The notes under the pieces were generated by a model, which did no database searches, was not told the origin of the DNA, and was given only the letters and a program-made list of their open reading frames with translations. This document shows, one piece after another, positions 11,488 through 23,138 of a stretch of DNA of 64,000 nucleotides. The position numbers and the translations under genes are program-made. The number at the start of each line of letters is the position of its first letter. The first letter of the stretch is position 1. Source of the stretch: Naematelia aurantialba (lineage: Eukaryota > Basidiomycota > Tremellomycetes > Tremellales > Naemateliaceae); contig JAKFAO010000010.1 in assembly GCA_021527695.1 (NCBI GenBank), positions 1,178,001 through 1,242,000 of the forward strand, written 5' to 3'.

Positions 11488-13522
11488 TTAGAGCGGGATA
11501 CCGCACTTCATGCCGAGGTTGACTTGCACCGCCTTGACTTCAGTGTAGTTTTCCAGGGCATACTCGCCGAGCTCTCGGCCGATACCTGCAGCGCCGTCAG
11601 CCTCTTCCTCCTGCGAGTGCGAAGCGAGTTGACACGTGAGATGAGAGCCTGGATGGCACACTAGTACGGGCTGCCTGTATAGACAGCTGGAGGGAAAGGG
11701 GGGAAGGGGGGGAAGGGGGAAGAGATGCTGAGGAGGGGCGGGTCCAGACTTGTGAGATGTAGAATGCCGAGGGCCACTAACCAGACTGCTTGAAGCCACC
11801 GAAGGGTAGCTGCGGATGAAGCTCGTTGAAGCAGTTGATCCAGACCGTGCCGGCCTTGAGCGACGCAGCGACACGGTGCGCTCGGTTGATGTCGAGCGTG
11901 AAGATACCGCTCGACAGACCGTAGTGCGAGTCATTGGCAGATGCCACCACTTCTTCCTCGGTGTCAAACGCCGACATGACGATGACGGGGCCAAAGATCT
12001 CCTCGCGCACAATCTTCATGTTGGCAGTGACGTCGCCGAAGATCGTCTACACCCGTCAGCCCGTGCCTCAGAGAAGGGCATGGTACAATAGGGCCCCGGG
12101 GGAGTCAGAGTGGCGATACGTACAGGCTCAATGAAGAAGCCCTTGTGGCCGTACCGCTTGCCACCAGTAATCACGGTCGCGCCCTCCTGTTTGCCGCACT
12201 CGACGTAGTTCATGATTCGGTCGTACTGCGTCTGCGAAACTTGAGGGCCCTGGTACGACGACTCCTCGAATGGGTCTCTGTGGGACGTGTCAGGGAGAGC
12301 AGAATGGAACAAGTAGAAAATAGTCGTACCCCACTTTCAGGCCCTGTGCCGCCTTCTTGAATGCATCGCAAAACTTGTCATAGATGCTGCGCTGGACGTA
12401 CAGTCGCGAGCCGGCACACTGATATCAGCGGATGCTGTCAACGGAGTGACGTACGCAAGTCTGGCCGTGGTTGAAGAAGATACCCTGTGCAGCATACTTG
12501 ACCGCTTCGTCAAAGTCGCAGTCCTCGAAGATGATGTTGGATCCCTTGCCGCCGAGCTCTAGGGAGACTTTCTGCACGGTCAGCGAGGCACGTCGTGCAC
12601 CCTTACCTTCAAATTGGACTTGGAAGCCTCTTCCATAACCTTTCGGCCAACGGGGGTGGACCCGGTAAAGGCGACCTTCTCGACTTCGGGGTGCGCGGCG
12701 ATAGCGGCACCGACAGTCTGTCCGTAGCCGGTCAAGACATTGACGACGCCTTTAGGCAGACCAGCCTCATTGAACAGCTTGGTCATGTACATCGCGGAGA
12801 GGGGGGTGAGCTCGGACGGCTTGATGACGACGGTGCAGCCTGTGGCGAGTGCAGGTGCAATCTTCCACGAGAACATGTACAGGGGCTAGAATGGATCAGC
12901 AGGTGCCGGCGCCACAACCAGGAGGGTAAGCCGGAGCGGGGCTCACGAAGTTCCAGGGGATGATTTGTCCGCAGACGCCGACGGGCTCATGTCGGGTGTA
13001 GCCGAACTTGTCGCTCGTGGTCTCGATGACTTTGCCGTGGATCTTGTCGGCCCAACCGGCGTAGTATCTAAACACCCTAGCCGACTCGGTCACGTCGAAG
13101 CCCTTGGCAGCGCTGAAGGTCTTGCCGTTGTCGAGCGCCTCGATGGATGCGAGGATGTCAATGTCCCGCTCGATCAGCTCGGCGATCTTGATGAGATATT
13201 CTCCGCGCCTGAAGCCGGGGCAGTTGAGGCCCCACGTGGTGTCAAACGCCGCCTGCGCAGCTTTGACGGCAAGATCGACGTCCGCTGCCATGCCTTCGGG
13301 GATAGCAACCAATACTTCGCCCGTCGAGGGGTTCACGACACTGATACATGAGTACGAATACGCTGCGGCAAGCTGAGCGGAACTGCGTGCGACTCACTCG
13401 ATCGTCTTGGCGCTCTTGTCCGCAGAGGTCGACCATTCTCCGTTGATAAAGAGCCCGGTGGGGACCTCGACTTTGCCCTTGTAGGCAGGGTGGTTGAACT
13501 CGTGGGTAAAAGTGGGAGCCAT
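11488..13522 (-). CDS. Aldehyde dehydrogenase, NAD(P)-dependent
   Basis: Oxidises aldehydes to carboxylic acids with NAD(P)+. Exons in coding order: 13522-13398, 13340-12947, 12885-12607, 12571-12455, 12418-12330, 12277-12124, 12046-11782, 11585-11488, giving 506 aa, typical for the family, with every phase agreeing. Landmarks are [17 protein letters not shown], the cofactor loop FTGSTPVG, the general base Glu271 in LELGGK, and the catalytic Cys305 in GQTCCAGSR (split by a 36-nt intron). Near the end are EEIFGPV and [10 protein letters not shown], then GRELGEYAL. There is no obvious mitochondrial presequence, so a cytosolic enzyme is likely. It is divergently paired with the RED gene over a 343-base promoter containing TCACGTGA. 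A second 506-aa paralogue lies at 58102-60554. Confidence 0.95.
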
Positions 13523-13778
13523 TTTGCTGGTGGATGTAGAAGTTGAGAATGTGCTGAGTAAAGATGGAGGAAAGACGACGTTGAAATGAGAAAGTAAGCA
13601 TCCCCAATATCGTTCGTTGCAGCCGCTTTTCTCGGCACATGATTGAACCGGCTCATCGGAGCGAAATAACCGGGGCCCTTTCTCCTTCTCCGCGGTGGAG
13701 GTCCACGGCGTTTCTCGGACAATCATGCCGATCAATAAATAAGTTTCGTGGAGTTTTATTCCTTTTATCCTACACAGG

Positions 13779-13786
13779 TCACGTGA
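13779..13786. promoter_or_regulatory. TCACGTGA palindrome in divergent promoter
   Basis: Perfect E-box palindrome in the 343-base region between the divergent aldehyde dehydrogenase and RED genes. The same octamer recurs upstream of three other genes or pairs in this window. A bHLH (Cbf1-like) site is inferred only. Confidence 0.55.
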
Positions 13787-13865
13787 TGAGACTTTGGGAC
13801 CGTCCCAGCAAGTCCCATTCGGACCTTTGTTGTCGACATTGTAGAGGTGCGGGCTGACGAGCAAG

Positions 13866-16115
13866 ATGGACCAGGTGCGCTACGCTTCATCCCGATGATT
13901 CGAGAGCATACCATCTGACCAATCGCCATGTAGAATGCATTCCGCAACCTGCTCTCAACGCCACGAGACTCACAGCCGGGACCTTCCAAGGCATCTTCTC
14001 GTGCTGTCCTCGGAGGCGGCCATGCACCAAAGAGAGGGTGGGGTCTGAAAGGATCAGACAAGTGAGTGACTACCAGAGCGATCTTGATATCTTGTTACGG
14101 CTACTCGGTCAACCGCTTGTGTGCAATCCCACTCGTTCTTCCTCCTTCCTCGCTTCAGCTTCCACCGAAGTTGCAATCTTCTTTCCTTCTTCGGTAGCTT
14201 CACTTCCGCTCTCTGATATCATCATGCATGTCGTATGCCGATCCAAGCTGAACTCCTAGATATGAGGGCAAGATCAAAGCCGAGAGCCAGGGGGACAAAG
14301 AGAAACCCATGATGGCACCACGGCATCATCACAAGAGGCAACTCGCCGAGAGCAGCGAGAGCAAGTACCTGGACCGAGCCGACATGCGACGGAAGGGAAA
14401 AGACGACGAGTTCAAGCCGGTATGTTCCCGAGGCTCTCCTAGGCTGACGACATATAGGTGGTCGAATTGATGGATGAATTCGAGCGGAGAAGAGCCGAAG
14501 CGGGTGACGACCCTGAAGAGGTAGAGTCGCTCTGACGTCTACGAGCTGATCGGGTAGCTAGCAAAGATTGAGAAGACGCGGCAGTATCTAGGTGGAGACG
14601 CTCAGCATTCGGTTCTGGTGAAAGGGCTTGATTTTGCCCTCTTGGCGCAGCGCAAGGCAGAGCTGGAGAGGGAGAAGGATGAGGTGAAGGATGACGAGTT
14701 GGATGAACTGGTCGATGCGCATCGGGCCAAGGTTAAGGAACAGACCAAGGAGGAGAAGAAGGAAATACTTTCAGGCGTGGGTTGATCAAGTATTGTATGC
14801 CAACTGACGACAGTTCAAATCGATCGCCAAAAAAGCGGAAGAGAAGAAGAAGAAGAAGAAGAAAGTCAAAGCTGAGGCAATGGCGGCGCCAAGCGTATCT
14901 GAAACCATGACAGCGACGTCAGCAACACCTGGGATTAGATCGGCAGCCCAGCTTGCGGCGGACTTTGCAGCAGTCAGGGCAGCAGAAGCTGCTCGAGCCG
15001 AACGTGCCGCGCGACCTCCTGAACCAGCACCAGTGGCGATCAAGAAGGCACCTACACCACCGCCGAAGATCGAGCCAGAGCTAGACGAGGACGACATCTT
15101 CGCAGGTGCAGGCGAGTACGATTTGACCGTCGCACATGCCGATAGCGACAGCGCGGCCGGGTCGGACGTCGACATGGAGGAGGGGGAGCAGCGACCTGAG
15201 TCGAGATCGAGATCCAGATCGGGATCGCCTCGTGCATTCGGCTCGGGCTCCGAGCGATACAGGGCCAGAGCTAGGTCCCGGTCGTACTCATACTCCCAAT
15301 CTCGCTCACCCTCGCCCCGGCGGCTGAGATCCAGGCGGTCTGTTTCATCCAGAGATCACTCGAGAAGCCCGTCTCCCAGGAGACATCGGCATTCGCCCTC
15401 TCCAAGACGATATAGCAGGTCCCCTCCACCCAGGCGATGCGGCGGCCCACCTTCTCCCGGGCGGTATCCTCGTTCTCGCGGATACTCTGGATCACGGTCC
15501 CCCCCACGCCACCGATACTCGCCCTCGCCTCGACGGCGTTATTCTCCGTCCCCACGACGACACTTACCCCGCTCCCGTAGTCCTCGCCGCCGCCAGGACT
15601 CTCATGACTCTCGTTCCACCTCGCGGCGCTTCCACTCGCCGCCTCGGCGCTCGCGTTCTCCTGTCAGACGACAACGACGATCTCCGTCCGCGTCCATTTC
15701 CGCTTCCCCTTCTCCGCCCCCACGGCCCCGACCCCGCACCCGTTCCCGGTCTCCTACACCACTGCTCTCGCACATCCAACCCACCTTCTCACACTCGCCA
15801 TCTCCGTCTTCAGGGTCTGACACGTCTCTCCCCCTCCGACCCGGCGGGAAGTTACAGCCCCTCCAGTCGTCGGCAATTACCGACCTCCGTTCCTTCCTTG
15901 CGGCCGATACGGAGGCGGCCAAGGCCGAGGAGAAGCGCGCAAAGAAGGCTGCGTGGCGGGCGAAGCAGGGCCTTGCAGCGCAGGACGGGACAGAAGGCCT
16001 CGTCAAGGGGAGGGACATGAATGACAAGCAGAAGGCGAATAGGGATTATCAGCTCTTGATGAATAAGCTGAAGAAGGGTGAGGCGGGTGAGGGGGGACAA
16101 GGGGACGCCGAGTAG
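13866..16115 (+). CDS. RED (IK)-like spliceosomal protein with a C-terminal RS region
   Basis: RED is a component of the precatalytic spliceosome B complex in animals and fission yeast. Exons: 13866-13874, 13934-14061, 14260-14419, 14458-14520, 14567-14776, 14814-16115 (623 aa, phases agree). The first coding exon is only nine bases (Met-Asp-Gln). RED_N landmarks are MDQNAFRNLLSTP, SKYLDRADMRRKGKDDEFKP, and QYLGGDAQHSVLVKGLDFAL. A lysine-rich linker follows. Residues about 290-500 form a strong arginine-serine region with many RSRSRSP and SPRR repeats, before a helical charged tail (DLRSFLAADTEAAKAEEKRA). From memory, animal RED has an Arg-Glu/Arg-Asp repeat rather than such a long RS block, so this tail may be a lineage feature. 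The match to RED rests on the first third. Confidence 0.85.
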
Positions 16116-16437
16116 GCGGAGGGGCAGTGGAAGGAGTACACTGTGCCTCCGTCACGAGTCGTTCGTGAATCGTGCCTCGTGAGACGTGCGTCGTGCATTC
16201 CGCATCGCGACGGCGGATGGTACGATTACAGGATCAGGTCGGAGCGAGGATCTGGTACTGCAATTTAGTACCTGAACATGCATCGTGCATAGATTGCACA
16301 ATCTACATATGTATACATAGTCTCCGGTCTATGTCCAGCCAAGTTCATCTAGCTAGGCAAGCTGTGCGAGTCAGTGCGGGGACATTGACCTTATCTGAGT
16401 AAAACCACGACGAGGCTGGCGGCCGTGAGTAGTGTAC

Positions 16438-18306
16438 TCACAAGGTGATGGGGAAAGTCGTGCAAAAGAGACTTGGCCCGTCCAGGCCGTCTGTGACGTT
16501 GAACGTGAGTTGGTCGAAGCGCTATGGGACTTGGTCAGGAGGCAGTCCGACTTTCGGTACATGTAGAGCAAATTGTGACTCGGTTCGTCGGTTCATAGAG
16601 CAGAATGCCACTCGACTCGTCGGGTCAAGTAAAACAGTCAAATTGTGCAAGGAGAAATCTCGCAAGGGAGCTCGGGAAGCAGAGGCGCTGACGTACCGTG
16701 CTGAACGTGTCGAAGGCATAAGTGTACTGCGAGGACGTGTTGGCAGGCACGGGGCAGGCGGTGTATGTGCATCCGTCCTGTGTGGTTAGCGTTGATATTG
16801 GCGACTCGGGCTGGATGCAGTTATATAGGTTGGGGAGGCAGCAGTGGCGAGGTAGACAGTGACGATGTAGACAATAGCGAGGTAGAAGTGGCAGGCAACA
16901 AGGCAGGCCGCGAGGCAGTAACCGAAGCCGGAGCAGAGCAAGAGGGACGTACAAAGCTCTGCCCGGGATAGGCATAATACTCGCTCCCCGGCCCGAGTGA
17001 CAGACTCCGGTCCCTCGCGGTCAAGCCGCTGCGGGGCTCGGTCGTTGCGTCCGGAGTGACGTACGTTATGGCGATGGTGTAGTTGCTACAGAAGCGTTAG
17101 GGGGTACGTCGACGCGGAGACGAGCGGACGGGCGATACGACGTCCGAGAGGGAAGGGGAATGGGGAATGACCAAGGAGGGAAGGAGAGCATGGAAGGAGA
17201 GCATGGAAGGAGAGCATGGAAGGAGAGATTCCACGACCAAGGAGAGCATGGAAGGAGAGCATGGACGGAGAGAACGATGAAGAGAGAGCACGGAGCAGGC
17301 AGCAGAAGACGGAGAGCACTCACGACCCCTGGTGGAATTGACATGGATCATTGATGGTCCCCTTACCGCCCTCGCACGGGGCGATCGTGATCGCCGTGAC
17401 GGTGCCGCTGGAATCAGAGGCACACTGTTTGTACCGGATCTTCCGGGGGCGTTCTTCGCCGGCAGCGTCTTTTCCTTGGTTGTCGTTGTTGTCACCGTCG
17501 TTGTTGTTGTCATCGTCGTCGCTGTCGTCCTGGGTCTGGTCCTGAGCCGTGTCCTTGTTGTCTAATGAAGCCGCTGTGACATTCCCGGTCAGACCGGTGG
17601 TCGTTGCATTCTGAGCGGAATTCGCTGTAGGGGCGGATGGGGAGGAAGCAGAAGAGGCGGATAAGGAAAAGGAAGAAGAAGAAAAGGAAGATGAAGAAGA
17701 AGAAGAAGATGATGATGATGAGGAAGAAGCGTTCGTCGGGGTGGCGAAAGCAGAGGCAGAGGTTTCGGTAGCGTTTATGGACGAATCCGTCAGAGTGGCA
17801 ACGGCCGACGAGGTGGGGCTGCTGCTGTCTGTACTAGGGACAAACGAGGCCGACGTCGGGGACGACGTCGCAGTCGATGCTGCAGTCGAGACAGAGAGGG
17901 AAGCAAACGACGTGATGCTGTATGACGTATAGGTGTAGCTGTAGGTACGTGCCGAGCTTGAGGTTCGGGCCTCTTGGACGCCCAAGGCGCCGGCAGCGGC
18001 ATACGAGTATGACGTGCTGGCTGTGCCGGTGCTGGTGCATGTCGTGGTCGGTTCGGGGCCGGTGAGCGTTGTCGTCGTTGTTATGGGAGCATCGGTATCA
18101 GTGTACGTGGCGGCTGTGGTAGACGCTGTCACGGCGGTACCTGTCGCGGCACCTGTCGCTGTCGAGGTGGTGCCAGATACCAGGGAGAGCAAGGCGGACG
18201 CGGACGGGGACACGTCAGACGTGGAGCTGGAGGGATGAGATCGGGGAAGAAGGTACGGCGCGGCCTGCGCGAGTGCCGGGAGGAGAAGGAGAGAGATGGC
18301 TCGCAT
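16438..18306 (-). CDS. Secreted Ser/Thr-rich protein with C-terminal Cys domain
   Basis: Not assigned to a named family. Exons in coding order: 18306-17324, 17085-17065 (21 nt), 17028-16953, 16777-16697, 16521-16438, giving 414 aa with agreeing phases. A signal peptide (MRAISLLLLPALAQAAP) is followed by about 230 residues dominated by Ser, Thr and Ala (likely O-glycosylated), an acidic Asp/Asn run, then a C-terminal part with at least six cysteines (YKQC, APCEGG, NDPCQF, DGCTYTACPV, LFCTTF) and several N-glycosylation sites. No GPI tail was seen. The final codons ITL are followed directly by TGA, but the stop overlaps a perfect GTGAGT donor, so one more tiny exon cannot be excluded; the alternatives I tried also end at once. 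Intron 1 carries a 15-bp tandem repeat. Confidence 0.75.
17184..17262. repeat. 15-bp GAAGGAGAGCATG-like tandem repeat in an intron
   Basis: Units of GGAGAGCATGGAA occur about five times in intron 1 (17086-17323) of the secreted Ser/Thr-rich gene. Confidence 0.8.
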
Positions 18307-19007
18307 CGTGCGTGACGGGGGTGGTGACGAACAGTGGATCGGCTAAGAACCACAATAGCGCGCGGACGACCTGTGACAGAAGTACTGAAGTATGCGAGAA
18401 TGTGAGAATGTGAGAATGCCAGGTTCGGAGATGTCGCACGGGATACCGACGAGCCGATCAACGGCTGGGACCGGGGGGACGTGTCAGAGACGGGAGAGAT
18501 AAGAAGACCGAGGTAGAGAGAAACGCAGGAAGGTATGAAGTCGGGAGAAGGTAAGAAGTATGCAAGAGAACGAGAAAGAAGGGGATGAGGGATGATTGGA
18601 GAATACCTGGGTAAGTATACGCTGTGTCCTCAGCGGGCATGGTCATGAGAAGTGCTATGGTGGGAAGGTTCTGCATTGTCTTGGTGCGAGACACCGACGG
18701 TGTGAGATGTGGAGTCGGTTTCCGCCACTGCCGATGAATGGTGAGACATGCATTCGCGAGTCAGCACGCCGATCACGGTGTCAGTCTCAGCATCTCAGTA
18801 TCTCAGAACCTCACTATCTCAATACGTCACTGTCTCAACTATCTCAGCTCATCAGACATCAGTGTCCAGGACGTCCAACACGACACGCGTGACGCCAACT
18901 CCCAAATCAAATGGAAGCACAGGCCGAAAGAAGAATACCAGAACAATGCAACTTACACAAGGTGATCATAGACCCAGCACAGTACGAGCTGCCAGATTCC
19001 CACAGTG
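18307..19007. other. Spacer, presumed promoter of the Ser/Thr-rich gene
   Basis: No gene seen. The region 18780-18850 is a degenerate run of ATCTCAGTATCTCAGAACC-like steps about 11-12 bases long. The rest is unremarkable. Confidence 0.5.
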
Positions 19008-19560
19008 CTAGAACGGGATTGGACCATACGCCTCGCAACGCCTCGCGCAGAGATCCTTGAAGACCCGATTACATGCGCGCGTGTTCTTGTGCTCTTCGCA
19101 CTGGTTGCACCGGAATCCTTGGCGGCAGAATGCTAGATGGTATCAGCGTACCACCACTGCTTCTCCCGTATCCGATACTGTCTATCTCCATGATGGAGAC
19201 TGGCCCCTCGTCCGTAGCAACAAAAGCGGGTCAATGGGCGAAAGCACCACAACTCGGATACAAGGTGCAGAAAACTGCATCGTTGTAAAATGGAGATGCA
19301 TCGTCGTGAAAGGGAGATGCATCGTCGTGAAACTGAGGATGAACCGAGTGAGAGAGGAAGACTCTAGACGCACGCTTCGGCCCCAGGGAGCCAACGGGAT
19401 GCCGCCAGTCCCCATCCACCACGCAGTTGACCTTGAGCGCAGGACAGATATCCGCCTGCATCGCGAGCGGTAGCTGCTGTTGCTGTGCCGCGGGTGCGGG
19501 CGCCGCAAGAGCGGCAGCGAGCGCCGATAGCCATGCGACCAGGAGGGTTGCGAGACGCAT
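19008..19560 (-). CDS. Small secreted cysteine-rich protein (103 aa)
   Basis: No family recognised. Two exons in coding order: 19560-19374 and 19132-19008; phases agree and the model has one stop. It encodes a clear signal peptide (MRLATLLVAWLSALAAALA), a Gln-rich spacer, then eight cysteines in a short mature region: ICPALKVNC in exon 1 and FCRQGFRCNQC, RACNR, DLCARRC in exon 2. Eight cysteines suit four disulfides, as in many secreted effector-like or antimicrobial proteins. The 241-nt intron contains short near-repeats TTCACGACGATGCATCTCC, so an extra exon there is possible. It is divergent from the ACT-domain gene, 200 bases away. The exon pairing is inferred from splice signals and the cysteine pattern. 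Confidence 0.55.
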
Positions 19561-19760
19561 GGCTTGTGGCTTGTGGCTTATGGCTTGTGGATGTGGGCGC
19601 TGTGTGGTTGAACAACGTCTGGATATCTTCATCTCATCTTTATCTCGTCTGATCGTCAGGAACGGTTCAGTCGCACACGACTCGCATCCCATCTTGGACA
19701 GTCATTTCCGTTGTTGCCCATTCCTCCTACTCGTGCTGTATAGCAGATGTGAGACCAAGC

Positions 19761-20585
19761 ATGTCGGTGGACAAGTCCCCGGCACTGCACCTCGTGCTCC
19801 TCCCTGACGAGTTCCACGTCGTCCGCTACCCGCCTCGACCCAGCTGCCCGGGCAGCTCTTCGCGGACCACGGGTTCACGTTTCTGAGCGTGACTCGGACG
19901 CCAGCAGAGCTGTCCATCGTCTACTCGACTCGTGCCCCCGTCCCTGCGGCTTTACGACCTCGGTCAACTTCTGCGCCGGATCCTACCACCGCCTACTCCG
20001 GCGCCCCTGCTCCTACGCCACGCCCACTACGCCCATGTCTGTCTCCACTGCCACCCCAGTCGCAGCCGCTACCACCACCACCACCACCACCACCACCACC
20101 ACCACCACCACCACCTTGGAGCCCAGGCTCGAGGCAGAACGCAGTCTCAGCTCGGTCCTCGGACCACCACAGGAATCCCACTCGCCGTGGCGGTGTATCC
20201 GCGTCGCCGGACCCATGGAGCACAGTATGTGTTTGTCGTATCCCTACTGTCCGTCTCCTGTCCGTCTCCTCCGCGCGCTTTCTCGTATCCGTCTCCTCTA
20301 CGGGGCCATCCAACCATAGCTCATCAGCCCAGCAATGGTAGGCATCATGGCGTCCCTGAGCACGGCACTACGCGACCGACGCATCAGTATCTTTGCACTC
20401 TCAACCTGGTGAGTCTTCCTACCAACCCGTGACTCGGTGCATACAACGCACGAGGCTTGGTCGGTGTGCTGATGAGTAGGGATACGGATTATCTCCTGGT
20501 GCCGGTATCCAAGGTCGTCGAGGCGCGGGATGCGCTGCAGGCGGACGGATGGGTGTTTGACGGCGGTGAGGTTGACGGCCAGTGA
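19761..20585 (+). pseudogene. ACT-domain (CASTOR/DUF2241-like) gene with two frame changes
   Basis: Resembles small ACT-domain proteins related to the arginine sensor CASTOR. Frame 1 from ATG 19761 gives LVLLPDEFHVVRYPP. The sequence then continues naturally only in another frame (QLFADHGFTFLSVTRTPAEL, from about 19830), as if one base were missing near 19832. After a (CCA)n run the domain resumes in a third frame as CIRVAGPMEH, ending at 20224. From there splicing is clean: exon 20333-20408 (MVGIMASLSTALRDRRISIF) and exon 20480-20585 (DTDYLLVPVSKVVEARDAL, stop TGA). The second change may be an intron covering the CCA array. I found no consensus intron for the first. Alternatives are an assembly error or a recent pseudogene. 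The ACT call is confident for the C-terminal half. Confidence 0.6.
20076..20116. repeat. (CCA)n microsatellite
   Basis: About 13 ACC/CCA units in a row within the ACT-domain gene, reading as poly-His, poly-Thr or poly-Pro depending on frame. Confidence 0.95.
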
Positions 20586-20825
20586 AAGCTTGACGGCAGT
20601 GGGGGTGTTTGACGGCAGTGGCAGTGATGGTGTTTGACAGCCAGGGTTCATACCAAGCACTCTAGATACCAAGCACATGCATCTAGCTTCATACTGTACA
20701 CAAGACTGCTAATCAACTGCTCTCGTTCCTTCATCATTTGACATTCCCTGCCATTCTGCCGTCGCCATCCTTCGTTATTCGTTCCACTCGACACCACACT
20801 CTGGTGATTCGCTACTCTGGTGTCG
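20586..20825. other. Convergent spacer
   Basis: Under 300 bases between the ACT-domain gene and the FHA gene. Contains TTTGACGGCAGTG near-repeats (20556-20640). Nothing else seen. Confidence 0.5.
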
Positions 20826-22940
20826 CTAATACCGCCTGACCGGCCGCCAGTCGATCGCCTTGCCGCCCGCCCGCTGCGCCGCCCTCAGCGGCCGCACGAG
20901 CGCGCCGAGCTCGAGCTTGCGTGCCTCGTCGGGGTCGTTTTCGTGGTTGTAAAAGTAGTGCGGGAGCAGTGGCTGGCCCGACGAGTCCTGAGCGATATCA
21001 GCGTTCGGCCGGCGTTGCTTGTCTTGTCTTGTCTCCGCGTCTCGCTTCCACTGGCTGCACCTGTCTCCGCGTCTCGCTTCCACCGACTGCACCTGTCTCC
21101 GAGTCTACGCCATCTGGCCTGTACCTGCCCTCGGCCTGCACCTCCCCTTCCGTCTCTAACCGCATCTCCACGGTCACTTCAATGGCAGAACAGACCGCCC
21201 CAAATCTCAACCTTCACTTCCTCGCAGCTCCAGTCGCGGAATCGCCGGACAGACTTGCGATGGAGAGACGCTCACCTTGCCCTGCCGATTGACCTTTCCA
21301 AACATGGGATTCCGCCCGAGCTCCACATCGATCCACCCCGACCACTGCGCTTCGTCCCCGTACGTCCCGAGCGACGGCTGCGACTGCTTGTCAGCCGCGT
21401 CAAATGCCAAACTCACCTCTAGGACGAGCTTGACCAGGTCTGGCAGGCTGAGCTTGGATGAGCCAGAGAAGACGACGGTTATCGCTAGTAGAGCGGGCAG
21501 GTCGACCTCCGGCGGGCACGGCGCGTCGACCGGCGTCGGTGGCACGGATGCTGGTCCGGTTGTAAGTTCCGGTTCCGGTGCTGGTGCAGGTGCGGGTGCG
21601 GGCGCGGGTGCAGGTGCGGGGGTCGGCGGGAGCGCATGTGCGGGTGCAGATGCTTGTGCTGGTGCTGGTGCTGGTGCGGGCATAGATGCAGATGCGTGTG
21701 CTGGTGCTGGTGCAGATGTTGGTGTCGGAGTCAGTGTCGGTGTCGGTGACGAGACGTCGATGATTTCCTGCTTGACCTCTTTCTCCACCTCGGCGTGGCG
21801 CTCAGCATCGCCCTCGCCCTCGGCGTCGCTGAAGAGCCGTTCTGACAGCGGCGAAGACATCTGGCTTGGTGTCAGATCGTCTGCGTTCTCAATTTCGTTT
21901 CGAGGCGAGCGCGGTGACTGCGGGGATACCGGTGACGAGGCGACCAGGTGGACGGGGGAAGAGTACGCGGGTACCAACGGCGACGACGGTGTTTGGACAG
22001 GCGAGGACGGCATCATCTCGTCTGGCGGCGACGACGGGGGCAGCGACATCCTTCCCTCGGGTTCCTCGAGTAGCGGGGGTGTTGCCATGCCCACTGCTGT
22101 CGCTCTGGCTGTCTCTGTCTCCGTCTCTGTCTCTGTCTCTGCTCGCTGCCGCTGTCGTTCTCGTCCTTGTCCGTGTCCTTGCGCCAAAGGCAACGACGGC
22201 AGTGTGACTTTTACGCTTGCGCCGTAGAAATCCAGCAGCACCCAGGCCGAGTCCACCTCGAGCCGCTGGCCCTGGACCATGCGGACTGGCCGGGTCGTTC
22301 CTGCTGAGCGGAGCTTGAGCCCGTTCTGCCCGACGACCAGGACCCGGGCGCCGCGGACGCCGCACTGCTCCAGCACAGCGTGGACGCGGGAGGCGTGTTT
22401 CGCCCCGCTGGGCAGCTGGACCACACGCCCCTCGCGGTCCACATCGGCCAGGTGGTGCAGATTGCGCGGGAGGGCGCCGCGCAGGCCCAGGAACGCCGCG
22501 GGCGCATGCCGGTGCCGCCCAAACACCAGCGTCTCCCCCACGCCGACCTCTACCTCGATCGCCGCCGAACCAGTTTCGCCAAGATCGGTAGAGAGTGCAT
22601 AGGATAACGATGGCGAGGAGGTACGCGCGTGGCGGCGCGGAGACGAAGAGTGCGCGACCGTCGACGTGGACGGTGTGAGTTCGCGCATGTCCATGCGAAG
22701 CGGGAGCGCAGGGACCTTGAACCTCGTTTCGGCCGCCTCGGGGCCGTCCGAAGATGCAGAAGGCGTGAGAGTGAGAGCGGCGATACGAGCGCGTTTCTTC
22801 CCCTTGCCAGTCCCGGAAGCTCCAGGCGTCGACGGAGCGACACGCTTGCCAGTCTTTGACGGGACGGGCGTGGACGCGTCAGACACGACGGTCTTCTTTG
22901 GCAGCAGAGCTCGCGGCGACGGCGAAGCGGGGACTGTCAT
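20826..22940 (-). CDS. FHA-domain protein, Tos4/Plm2-like
   Basis: Probable nuclear phosphothreonine-binding regulator. Two exons in coding order: 22940-21276 and 20987-20826, 608 aa, phases agree. The first ATG in the open frame is 22940; the frame runs on upstream without ATG. A Pro/Ser/Lys-rich N-terminus is followed at about 137-250 by an FHA-like module (VFGRHRHAP, then SRVHAVLEQ, VVGQNGLKL, WVLLDFYG). After that come a Ser-Pro-rich region with many SSPV sites, an (Ala-Pro)n tract of about 45 residues, and a conserved C-terminus (WSGWIDVELGRNPMFGKV, then PHYFYNHENDPDEARKLEL). The tail resembles what I recall for fungal Tos4-type proteins, cell-cycle transcription regulators in budding yeast; orthology is inferred. 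Two TCACGTGA palindromes lie about 170-200 bases upstream of the start. Confidence 0.75.
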
Positions 22941-23106
22941 GGCGGCAGCAGAGCCAGATCCAGCTGACGATGTAGACCAAGGCAGTACAAGCACTGTTAT
23001 GCCCGACGCAGAGGCGACAATGAGCGAGATGGATGTCAAGTCGATGCAAGGTTAGTCGACGGGAAAATGTCCGGGGCAGAACGCGTCGCCAAAAAGAAAT
23101 CAACAA

Positions 23107-23138
23107 TCACGTGATTTGCTGGGTTAGGGGTCACGTGA
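23107..23138. promoter_or_regulatory. Paired TCACGTGA palindromes
   Basis: Two perfect copies (23107-23114, 23131-23138) spaced 24 bases start to start, just upstream of the FHA gene. The 24-base spacing is close to two helical turns. Confidence 0.6.

Noticed and set aside
21277..22227. Long Gly/Ala/Ser-rich plus-strand frame opposite the FHA gene
   Set aside because: Antisense shadow; the minus strand has the FHA domain and the conserved C-terminus.
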